64,000 nt of DNA, from contig JANINS010000003.1 of NCBI GenBank assembly GCA_024508725.1, forward strand, positions 1,116,001 through 1,180,000. Reading direction: 5' to 3'. The translations under genes were made by a program, and so were the position numbers. This document shows positions 16,106 to 22,819 of this stretch, piece after piece; within the stretch, counting starts at the first letter, position 1, and each line of letters opens with the position of its first letter. The notes beneath the pieces were generated by a model, which searched no databases, was not told the DNA's origin, and saw nothing but the letters and a program-made list of their open reading frames with translations. This DNA is from Chitinophagaceae bacterium (lineage in GTDB: Bacteria; Bacteroidota; Bacteroidia; Chitinophagales; Chitinophagaceae).

Positions 16106-16346
16106 GAGTGTTAAGTTTTTAATTGTTATGTGAAGGCTGCTGGCGCAGCTTTTTATATGTTCTTTTTTGCTTGTCCAAAAAAGAACGAAAAAAAGACCCA
16201 AACGGCGAAAAGTACAGCACCGCCGTTTGATCACGCCGTGATGTGGCTGTGGTGCTACTGTTAACTGTGCTGTAGAACATTGTTGTACCTGCAGCATGTT
16301 TTTGGACGATGATTGTGTAAGAGCGTGAGGCTGCTGCTTTTTTCGC
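16047..16346. repeat. direct duplication, copy A
   Basis: About 300 bases: the 5' end of the 84-residue gene, its upstream region, a palindrome and a conserved block (CACCGCCGTTTGATCACGCC through GTAAGAGCGTG). Copy B lies at 16502-16803 with substitutions and small indels. Confidence 0.75.
16159..16186. repeat. palindrome GTTCTTTTTTG ... CAAAAAAGAAC-type, copy 1
   Basis: Arms GTTCTTTTTTG(C) and (C)CAAAAAAGAAC with a short centre CTTGT. The same palindrome, inverted, occurs at 17205-17232 and a G-richer variant at 16615-16641. Confidence 0.75.
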
Positions 16347-16441
16347 AGGACGTTTATTACTTACCGAACGATACTGTAGCGAAAAAAGAGGCAGCGGATG
16401 CAGGTTGTTAAGTTGGAAGCTTAGCTTCCTGCGATTATTGT

Positions 16442-16561
16442 TCATGTTTGTTGTTGTTCGTTGCGCAGCTTTGCTGCATAGAATACGATGATCCCGGGAC
16501 TGTACACTTGTTGGTGTGTGATGAGGCTTTGGCCGTTGAAGTTGTGGATGTTGAGTATCAT
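16442..16561 (-). pseudogene. truncated copy of the 84-residue gene
   Basis: Starts MILNIHNFNGQSLITHQQVY, nearly identical to the first 20 residues of the gene at 15851-16105, then lacks a few residues (SPGIIVFYAAKLRNEQ against SPELIHVFKQFFYAAELRNEQ) and ends after 39 residues. It is part of copy B of the duplication. It may be untranslated. Confidence 0.7.
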
Positions 16562-16803
16562 GAGTGTAAGTTTTTTTGATTGTTATTGTTAGCTGCTTCG
16601 CAGCTTTTTTATACGTTCTTTCTTGGTGGGCAAGAAAGAACCAAAGAAGCCCACAAACGGCGGATAATACAGCACCGCCGTTTGATCACGCCGTGATATG
16701 GCTGTGGTGCTACTGTTAACTGTGCTGTAGAACATTGTTGTACCTGCTGAACGTTTTTGGACGATGATTTTGTAAGAGCGTGGGACTGCCGGCTTTTTTT
16801 GCA
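16502..16803. repeat. direct duplication, copy B
   Basis: Second copy of the block at 16047-16346; offset about 456 bases. The most conserved part is the CACCGCCGTTTGATCACGCC ... GTTAACTGTGCTGTAGAACA segment (16673-16737 against 16215-16279). Confidence 0.75.
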
Positions 16804-17004
16804 TGGGCATACTGCCTGGCCGATAAGACGTGTAAAAAAAAGAGGCAGGTGATCAGCGTTTATGTGTAACACCCTGTTTCGTTTCATCTTTGCTATCATC
16901 TTTCTTACATTATTGATCCCATGTATAAGCTTGAGCACTTCAGCCTGGAACAGCTTTCTATTTGCACTATTACGCATCTCGAACTTCAGACCGCTCACCT
17001 GCAT
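16609..17004 (-). CDS. doubtful small ORF
   Basis: A frame of 131 residues from the Met at 17004 (MQVSGLKFEMRNSANRKLF). The first 70 residues look protein-like (LFQAEVLKLIHGINNVRKMIAKMKR would be one amphipathic helix), but the last 50 run through copy B of the duplication and its palindrome, where low-complexity Cys/Arg/Lys composition suggests non-coding DNA. It could be a real small gene whose end was replaced by the repeat, or chance. No function proposed. Confidence 0.25.
   Translation of the reverse strand: MQVSGLKFEMRNSANRKLFQAEVLKLIHGINNVRKMIAKMKRNRVLHINADHLPLFFTRLIGQAVCPCKKSRQSHALTKSSSKNVQQVQQCSTAQLTVAPQPYHGVIKRRCCIIRRLWASLVLSCPPRKNV
16615..16641. repeat. palindrome GTTCTTTCTTG ... 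CAAGAAAGAAC, copy 2
   Basis: Perfect 11-base arms with a five-base centre GTGGG, in copy B of the duplication. Confidence 0.8.
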
Positions 17005-17082
17005 CTTTTTGTTGCTGATGTAAAGCCTACGTGAACGCACACCAGTGCAACAAAAAGCGAGCAGTTGCAGAGTGTTACACAT
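16862..17082. repeat. nested inverted repeats
   Basis: Outer arms ATGTGTAACAC (16862-16872) and GTGTTACACAT (17072-17082) are a perfect 11-base inverted repeat. Inside, CTTTTTGTTGC (17008-17018) faces GCAACAAAAAG (17047-17057). A terminator-like hairpin follows on the plus strand at 17163. The arrangement could be a structured RNA or the ends of a small element; no reverse transcriptase or transposase is adjacent. Confidence 0.55.
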
Positions 17083-17162
17083 GCAACAGTTAAAACGTTA
17101 TACAGTTAAATAAAGATCTTAAGCTCATTTTACAGTAGTACCAAAGCCACATCAAGGCTTCC

Positions 17163-17202
17163 CCGGCGAATGCGTTGTATTTCATTCGCCGGTGTCTTTT
17201 TT
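17163..17202 (+). terminator. terminator-like hairpin on the plus strand
   Basis: CCGGCGAATG (17163-17172) pairs perfectly with CATTCGCCGG (17183-17192), followed by TGTCTTTTTTT. No plus-strand gene precedes it, so it may end an unannotated transcript or be another palindromic repeat. Confidence 0.5.
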
Positions 17203-17204
17203 TC

Positions 17205-17232
17205 GTTCTTTTTTGGACAAGCAAAAAAGAAC
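17205..17232. repeat. palindrome copy 3, inverted relative to copy 1
   Basis: Arms GTTCTTTTTTG and CAAAAAAGAAC; reverse complement of the element at 16159-16186. Together the two flank 1.05 kb. Confidence 0.75.
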
Positions 17233-17245
17233 ATAGCCTGATGGC

Positions 17246-17509
17246 TCAGCCATCCTTCACTCCCTCCGCACGGAAATGTTTTGTTTCCTCCGCAGCGGTA
17301 TCCAGTAACTCGAAGAGATCGTTGAGTTGCCAGATGAGCTCTTCGAGGTACACCGGGATGCCTACCTGTAACTCGTTATCGAGGTAATCGAGCAGCATGC
17401 GGCGAAGGTTGCGGCTGACACGATCGGGATAATGGGTTTCGCAGAACCGGCGGAGCTGGTGCTTGAGGGTGGGGCTGAGTTTTTTGGTGGGTGTGGTGGA
17501 AGTTGACAT
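17246..17509 (-). CDS. small helical hypothetical protein
   Basis: 87 residues, start at 17509. After a Ser/Thr/Pro-rich start it is helical and rich in Arg and Leu (LKHQLRRFCETHYPDRVSRN, LRRMLLDYLDNELQVGIPVY, LEELIWQLNDLFELLDTAAE). No known domain recognised. It is divergent from the Xre controller gene; the palindromic operator at 17535-17551 lies 26 bases before its start, so it may be under the same control. Codon use and spelling look coherent, so a real gene is likely, but its role is unknown. Confidence 0.65.
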   Translation of the reverse strand: MSTSTTPTKKLSPTLKHQLRRFCETHYPDRVSRNLRRMLLDYLDNELQVGIPVYLEELIWQLNDLFELLDTAAEETKHFRAEGVKDG

Positions 17510-17534
17510 ATGAAGAGCATTAAACTTAACAATG

Positions 17535-17551
17535 GTATAGAATATCTATAC
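17535..17551. promoter_or_regulatory. palindromic operator, probable controller-protein site
   Basis: GTATAGA-ATA-TCTATAC is a perfect 7-base inverted repeat. A degenerate second copy (AGTATTTAATATCTATC) follows at 17555-17571. The pair sits between the divergent 87-residue gene and the Xre gene, as controller boxes do in type II restriction systems. Confidence 0.6.
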
Positions 17552-17647
17552 AATAGTATTTAATATCTATCTATTTTCCAAACTTGTTTCTGGTTTTTCT
17601 AAACAGATTTATTTTCAATCAATACATACGTCCAGTAAATCTGAATT

Positions 17648-17863
17648 ATGACCTTACTTGGAGAATACTTAGCTCAAAAATCTGTGAACAAAGCGGATGT
17701 GTCCCGAAAAACCGGAATAAGTAAGGCGAGAATAAGTGAACTGACTCTAAAAAGCCGGGCAAGATTGACCGTGGAAGAAATGTATTTAATAGCTATGGCA
17801 ATAGATGTAAACCCATGTGATTTACTGAAATTTTTATGTAAAAACTTGGACTTGACGAATTAA
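17648..17863 (+). CDS. Xre/Cro-type helix-turn-helix controller protein
   Basis: 71 residues, essentially one HTH domain: LGEYLAQKSVNKADVSRKTG (helices 1-2), ISKARISELTLKSRARLT (recognition helix region), VEEMYLIAMAIDVNPCDLL. Size and position just before a restriction endonuclease (9-bp gap) match controller (C) proteins, which delay endonuclease expression until the methylase has acted. The palindromes at 17535-17571 are the likely targets. AT-rich relative to core genes. It could alternatively be the repressor of a larger mobile element. Confidence 0.85.
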   Translation: MTLLGEYLAQKSVNKADVSRKTGISKARISELTLKSRARLTVEEMYLIAMAIDVNPCDLLKFLCKNLDLTN

Positions 17864-17872
17864 ACTGATGCC

Positions 17873-18424
17873 ATGCAATATCAAGTATATGCTCACAGGT
17901 ATGCCGATATTATACTTAATTCGGACTACGAACTAAAAAAAGAAATAGAAGACGTTACAAGAACGATTTCCTTCAGTGATGTTCAAAAAGAGTATGATTT
18001 GCAGAATACTGAAAGAAAGATTGCTGGTAAGAAGGAGCATCAAGGTCGACAGGCTATTATAAATACTCACTTTAGAAAGCATTTTGTTGACAGAGGTTGG
18101 CTCTCGGAAAAATATGTCTTTGGGGACAGTACCACAACGGATCAAGATCTAAAACTTGACTTTTATAAGCGAAAAGTAGGTGTTGATGTCGCTTTCAACC
18201 ATAGATCATTTATCGGGGGAGATCTTCTTAGGTTACAAGCTGCTGCAGAAGTGTCAAATATCATTAGCGTAGGTGTTTACATTTGTCCGACGAAGTCATT
18301 TGCGAGAATAATATCACCTAAAGATGGAAACTCTATGGTTTCCTTTGAGCGAGCCGACTGGTATTTGAAAAATTTTTATCCCGTACTAACGGTTCCCATC
18401 CTTCTAATTGGTCTCTCGTGTTAA
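17873..18424 (+). CDS. BglII-like type II restriction endonuclease
   Basis: 183 residues. By eye it aligns with BglII along most of its length: start YAHRYADIILNSDYELKKEIE against the BglII N-terminus, active-site block LDFYKRKVGVDVAFNHRSF, then VGVYICPTKSFARI and the final VPILLIGL. In BglII the catalytic residues are Asp84, Glu93 and Gln95 (D-x8-E-x-Q); here they are Asp96, Asp105 and Ala107 (D-x8-D-x-A). So the scaffold is kept but two ligands differ, which may mean altered or lost cleavage, or a subfamily norm. It is shorter at the C-terminus than BglII (223). It follows the controller gene and is convergent with the methylase-GHKL-AAA operon. Recognition sequence unknown; GATC-containing sites are the family habit. 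Confidence 0.75.
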   Translation: MQYQVYAHRYADIILNSDYELKKEIEDVTRTISFSDVQKEYDLQNTERKIAGKKEHQGRQAIINTHFRKHFVDRGWLSEKYVFGDSTTTDQDLKLDFYKRKVGVDVAFNHRSFIGGDLLRLQAAAEVSNIISVGVYICPTKSFARIISPKDGNSMVSFERADWYLKNFYPVLTVPILLIGLSC

Positions 18425-18642
18425 TATGATTCTAAACGCATTTGGAACCAAGAAGCTAACTAACAGTAACCTCAGGGCCAACGGAAAAAAATGGACCACT
18501 ATTGTTGGTTTGGCACCAATAAGGACAAGTGAGCAAAGTTTGAGAAGGGTAGCGAGTATTACCAGTTCATACACGCTCTATAGATAAATCGGTAAACTTA
18601 CGGCAACTATCTTCTACGCGTTAGCTATTACCCTTTCAATAA

Positions 18643-19890
18643 TTAAGAATACAAAAGTGATAAAAATGATTCGTCCGTAAACTCATCATAAAACTCAGGA
18701 ATGTCATCGTGTGAATCCACCGTTGTCCCACCAGGAGTGACAAATCCTATTCTCACATGATGAATAACATCTAACATTGAAGCATTTTTCTTTGTAAAAA
18801 AAGGGCTATGGGATGAGAAAATTAACTGATCAAAAAAATCTGGAATCAAAGTCTTTAAAAATCGTAAAAGCTCAACCTGATAAAGGGGTGATAAATTAAG
18901 CTCAATTTCTTCAATAATTACGACTCTAGATTTATTTTGTGCAATTACGCTTAACAGGTAAAAAAATTGTTGTATTCCTGTGCCAAAATTTTTTAAGGGA
19001 AGCCTTGCCGTTTCATTCTTAAGCATAACTTCTATTTCATCATCAAATTTACTAAACCCTATATCTGTATTCTGATTAAAAGGAAATGATCTAGAATTGG
19101 AGTTTAATTTCTCCTTAGCTGGCTGGCTAAAATCAAATTTCTTAAGGAAGTCAACTAGGTTATTAAATCGGTCATTTTTTTCAGCGTTTATATTTAATTC
19201 GAAAAGGCCATTTTTGAAGTTTTTTGAATCACTAATCTCTATTCCATTTTTTGAAACCTCTCGAACAAAACTTCTATCAGAATCAATGAATAGAACCAGA
19301 TTATTTAATAGATTTAGAATTGGCTCGCCTATTTTTCCTTTATCTTCTAATTCAATTTCGTCAACTTCATCGAAAAAAGCATCAATTAAATCGTCCCATT
19401 TATAAAAGCCTTGGTTGTTCAGAAACGCTTCAGTCACCTTCAACTCTGAAGTTTCGTAGTCGATTTCAGTAATTTCTCCAGACAACTTCATTTCTGTTGT
19501 TCCGTCAGCAAGAAAACCTAATTGGTTTAATAATTCATTATTAGGAATGTCCTCGTTGCTAATGTCAAGTGTCACTGTGAACTTAATAGGCTGGGTTCTG
19601 TCATTTTTGGTAAATAGAAAAGGTTCATTCCAGATATTTCCACTCCAAAAATTTGTTTCCTTAATTAAAGATTCGCTCTTGGCCGATAACACATCACCAT
19701 CAGAACTTACGTTATACTTTATTTTCGTACCCTCTTTTTTCTTTTCAAAAAGAAGTTTCAGGAATTTGAAAATGTTGGATTTCCCACAGTTATTAAACCC
19801 ATAGAACATATTTACGGTGCCGAACTTTTCGATTTCGGTGTTCATAAGGCTTTTAAAATTGCTAACGGTCAGGGTTTTAATGTTAATCAT
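18643..19890 (-). CDS. OLD-like AAA ATPase (AAA_15/AAA_21 type)
   Basis: 415 residues of an ABC/SMC-like ATPase. Walker A is YGFNNCGKSN (Lys37), the signature-like segment NFGTGIQQFFYLL is at 301-313, Walker B is VVIIEEIELNLSP (323-335) and the H-loop SSHSPF has His361. About 260 residues lie between Walker A and the signature. No TOPRIM or other nuclease domain follows, unlike OLD nucleases or the second PARIS subunit. It starts 2 bases after the GHKL stop, so it is the last gene of a coupled three-gene operon. It probably works with the GHKL protein and the restriction pair in defence; the mechanism is unknown. Confidence 0.85.
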   Translation of the reverse strand: MINIKTLTVSNFKSLMNTEIEKFGTVNMFYGFNNCGKSNIFKFLKLLFEKKKEGTKIKYNVSSDGDVLSAKSESLIKETNFWSGNIWNEPFLFTKNDRTQPIKFTVTLDISNEDIPNNELLNQLGFLADGTTEMKLSGEITEIDYETSELKVTEAFLNNQGFYKWDDLIDAFFDEVDEIELEDKGKIGEPILNLLNNLVLFIDSDRSFVREVSKNGIEISDSKNFKNGLFELNINAEKNDRFNNLVDFLKKFDFSQPAKEKLNSNSRSFPFNQNTDIGFSKFDDEIEVMLKNETARLPLKNFGTGIQQFFYLLSVIAQNKSRVVIIEEIELNLSPLYQVELLRFLKTLIPDFFDQLIFSSHSPFFTKKNASMLDVIHHVRIGFVTPGGTTVDSHDDIPEFYDEFTDESFLSLLYS

Positions 19891-19892
19891 AC

Positions 19893-21479
19893 TTATCTAT
19901 TGAATACGGTTAAAACATCAGATATCATCGCGTTGTATGCAGATTTACTTATTTTGTTTGTCTGTAAATATTCCAGGAAAAGAATGTGGAATTTTAAAAA
20001 TGTATCGAATTGATTTGGCACTTTAAATAAGGGATAATTTTCATTTACAATGATTTTACCTTTTTCCAGTTTCACTGCGGGAAAAGCATCTTTATTATAA
20101 TCCCACTTACTCAAAGAAAGCTTATATGATTTGTTTAGTACAGTGATTTGTTTAGTAAAATCATCAAAGTTCTTTGAGATAATTAATTCTTTTCCGGCTC
20201 TATTTAACTTTACTATACCAGTATCCTTAGACTCAGTCGTTTTTTTAATGTGATAACCTTTACTAACCAAAGATTCAATCTCATCATTAACCTTTTCTAG
20301 TCTTAAACTATCGATGTTATGTACGTTATGCTTATCGTCTAATTCTTGAATTTTCTTTTGAAATGAACTCAAAGAATCTAATTCGTTTGCCCAAGAGGCC
20401 ATCTTTTTCCTAAGAAACTCCTTTAGCTTCTCATAGTCGGAACTGAAATTGAATTTATCTCTCGAGACACTAATTAAATCATTAAGGCCATCAATTACGT
20501 TAACTTCACCGGTTAAGTGGGCGAGTTTTGCATACACTTTTCCATCTAGTCCTAAATCGAATGTTGTTCTGTCACCTACCCCGACATTTAAGTTTCTAAT
20601 CATTAAATATCTTGCTTCGCTTGGTACAATGGGATCATAGTTAGTAAGAACCGCAAATTTGAATTTTACCTGCCCGATTTGCTGTTCATTTTCTGAAATC
20701 TCTAAAATATTTTGGGCATGGATGTTACGGTATAAAGGCTCTTCATCTAGAAAAACTTGAAAAGGAATGGTGGCTTTGGATGCGAATATTTTATTTAACC
20801 GATTTCCAATCTTATTTTTTGAATCGTAATTAATAGGTAAGTATTCACAAAGCTGCCATTTGAAGAGTTCTAATGGCGCAAAGTTGTTAATTGTATTTCG
20901 CCTGTTTCCAACCGTATATTCTCCGTTAAAAAATGATTTAGTAAGCTTAGAAAATCCGACTAACCTGATGCGTGTGTATTGCTCAGCATACTCAGACTTG
21001 TCGGTTTTGGTTTTGCCATAAATAGGAATTTCTTCAACGTCAACAGTCTTCGAACTTTCATTTATATACTCTGTACTTACAATCGTAGCCTGTACTACCT
21101 GATCGGTGTTCTTCCGTTTTGTTTCTATCAAATAGCGTTGACAAAAGGGTAATGCCGATAAGAACCCCACTCCGAACTGACCAACAATTCTGCGTTTGCC
21201 TTTGGTTAATTCGGAATCTTTCTTTCTGGACTTTCCTGCAATTCTTAAATAGAATCCGAAATCGCTCTCGCTCATTCCATTGCCATCATCTCTTATAGAT
21301 ATGATCTCTTTTTTTAAATCAATGTCAACCCATACATTCTGAGCATCCGCATCATAGCTATTGGTAATAATTTCTCTTATTGCGCTAGGAAAGTTTGTGT
21401 AAGTAGAATTGCTGAGGATTTTAACTATCCGCTTATCAACGGTTATATGCTTTGGCCATATATTGGTTTGATCCTGCAT
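19893..21479 (-). CDS. MORC/HSP90-like GHKL ATPase
   Basis: 528 residues. The GHKL nucleotide-binding fold shows an N-box EIITNSYDADA (Glu36, Asn40), G1 DDGNGM (64-69) and G2 GQFGVGF (100-106), the arrangement of MORC, HSP90 and MutL ATPases. A second S5-like domain follows (residues about 250-350: FAVLTNYDPIVPSEARYLMI, VYAKLAHLTGEVNVIDGL). The C-terminal 170 residues are helical and unassigned. Prokaryotic MORC-like proteins are known from restriction-modification neighbourhoods, which fits here. The start codon overlaps the methylase stop (TAATG) and the AAA gene follows after 2 bases, implying a stoichiometric complex. Confidence 0.85.
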   Translation of the reverse strand: MQDQTNIWPKHITVDKRIVKILSNSTYTNFPSAIREIITNSYDADAQNVWVDIDLKKEIISIRDDGNGMSESDFGFYLRIAGKSRKKDSELTKGKRRIVGQFGVGFLSALPFCQRYLIETKRKNTDQVVQATIVSTEYINESSKTVDVEEIPIYGKTKTDKSEYAEQYTRIRLVGFSKLTKSFFNGEYTVGNRRNTINNFAPLELFKWQLCEYLPINYDSKNKIGNRLNKIFASKATIPFQVFLDEEPLYRNIHAQNILEISENEQQIGQVKFKFAVLTNYDPIVPSEARYLMIRNLNVGVGDRTTFDLGLDGKVYAKLAHLTGEVNVIDGLNDLISVSRDKFNFSSDYEKLKEFLRKKMASWANELDSLSSFQKKIQELDDKHNVHNIDSLRLEKVNDEIESLVSKGYHIKKTTESKDTGIVKLNRAGKELIISKNFDDFTKQITVLNKSYKLSLSKWDYNKDAFPAVKLEKGKIIVNENYPLFKVPNQFDTFLKFHILFLEYLQTNKISKSAYNAMISDVLTVFNR

Positions 21480-22561
21480 TATTTTCCAATTATAATAACT
21501 TCCCGATTTTTTTTAGCATCACCATTTTGATGATTTAACGCATAAGTATAATGTAAGCTTTTTGTATATACATGCTTTTTGAATTTCTTCATGGTTTTTA
21601 CTATAAACGGGATGGATGGGATTCCTCCTACTTTATAAGAAAAAACAATCTTACTGTGCCTAAATTTATAAAATAATCCTTCAACCTGTTGGAGCATATT
21701 TTGCTTGGTAAAGTCATTTTGCTCTCTAACGGCCTGTAATCTTAAGTTGGCTGTATTGAAATCGATTAAATCCGGCCACTGATTATATTTAGACAGCCCT
21801 TCTAAGAAATGGTAGCATTTTAAATAATTAGATGATTCATTATTTCCATCCTTCCTAATATATGGCAAATCGAAATACACTAAGTCCAATCCGTAAGGAT
21901 CAACATCGAACACCGACAAATTTGTTGAGATGCAGTTGTGACGGGATTTGAAAATTAAAGAGTTTGCTTCGTGTGCGAACTTCATAAAATGATCTGGAAA
22001 GGGTGTTTCCCACGTCGTTTTATTTCCAAAATTTCTATCAACATCATTCGTACGAATATCAAGATTAGCACGATGAAACAGGTTAAATGGTCTCTTTACT
22101 AGGCTGGCTTGAAATAAGGCATAAAATGATAAAGATCGCTTGTATTGTAGTACATTGTTACGATAGTGGTTCATGTTCACAATATTGTTACATACTGTGT
22201 CAAGCCACTGATTTTCCTCATCCAAGTAGTAAATCCCTTGGAACATTTCAGATATAATGCTACGGTAATTAAGTTGAGGATTATTGTTGAAAAGATTAGT
22301 AATGTCTTCTTCTGTTAGTTTATATCGATTATTCTCGATTAAAGCTTTACCTATTAAATAATTAAAATGTAACTTATCGTTGAACGTTACTTGCTTATTC
22401 ATTTTTTTGAGCAGGTAACTAACGCTAGCACTGCCGCCGCATGCGTCAAGCACAGTGTTAAACCTTAATTCTTTAAAAGCCTGGTAAAGCCAAGGAAGAA
22501 TTTTCCTTTTACTTCCTTGGTAACGGGTTGAGGGGAAAATAGTGAAATCTATTGTTGGCAC
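21479..22561 (-). CDS. D12-class DNA adenine methylase with DLPY motif
   Basis: 360 residues, GTG start at 22561. Motif X RYQGSKRKILPWL (13-25), motif I VLDACGGSASVSYL (37-50, SAM binding) and motif IV VYFDLPYI (228-235) are in Dam/D12 order. The catalytic tetrapeptide is D231-L-P-Y instead of the usual DPPY; the first position and the PY are kept. The first gene of the operon with GHKL and AAA ATPases. It would modify host DNA against the convergent BglII-like endonuclease. Whether DLPY is active, or normal for this subfamily, needs testing. Confidence 0.85.
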   Translation of the reverse strand: MPTIDFTIFPSTRYQGSKRKILPWLYQAFKELRFNTVLDACGGSASVSYLLKKMNKQVTFNDKLHFNYLIGKALIENNRYKLTEEDITNLFNNNPQLNYRSIISEMFQGIYYLDEENQWLDTVCNNIVNMNHYRNNVLQYKRSLSFYALFQASLVKRPFNLFHRANLDIRTNDVDRNFGNKTTWETPFPDHFMKFAHEANSLIFKSRHNCISTNLSVFDVDPYGLDLVYFDLPYIRKDGNNESSNYLKCYHFLEGLSKYNQWPDLIDFNTANLRLQAVREQNDFTKQNMLQQVEGLFYKFRHSKIVFSYKVGGIPSIPFIVKTMKKFKKHVYTKSLHYTYALNHQNGDAKKNREVIIIGK

Positions 22562-22706
22562 TTAAATATGATATATGTAAAGATATCACTTCAGAGCTTA
22601 TCAAGCAATTGAACTTTGGAGACCTACATCAAAATATTTTAGACCAGTTTTGGGGTGTTAATAAATCAACAATGGTTGAACCATTCGATTACGTTCGATC
22701 ATTCTT

Positions 22707-22714
22707 TATATTTG
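22707..22714 (+). promoter_or_regulatory. -7 element TATATTTG upstream of the ABC-F gene
   Basis: Matches TAnnTTTG; a TTC rather than TTG stands about 20 bases upstream. It gives an untranslated leader of about 100 bases before the ATG at 22820, longer than at other promoters of this window. Confidence 0.45.
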
Positions 22715-22819
22715 CACCCTCACAATTTCAATCAACGATGTAATAGACAATTTCTTTCAAATACAAGGCACAACCGGAAAACCGATGCCTGTTATTGTTC
22801 ACTTCTAAAGAAAGAAATT

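Noticed and set aside
16862-17082. Retron msr-msd region
   Set aside because: Inverted repeats have a similar layout, but no reverse transcriptase gene is in the window.
18643-19890. PARIS, Gabija or Septu ATPase
   Set aside because: No TOPRIM, UvrD-like or HNH partner is adjacent; the coupled partner is a GHKL ATPase instead.
22552-22743. 63-residue plus-strand frame before the ABC-F gene
   Set aside because: It covers the methylase start and the promoter region and has no family resemblance.
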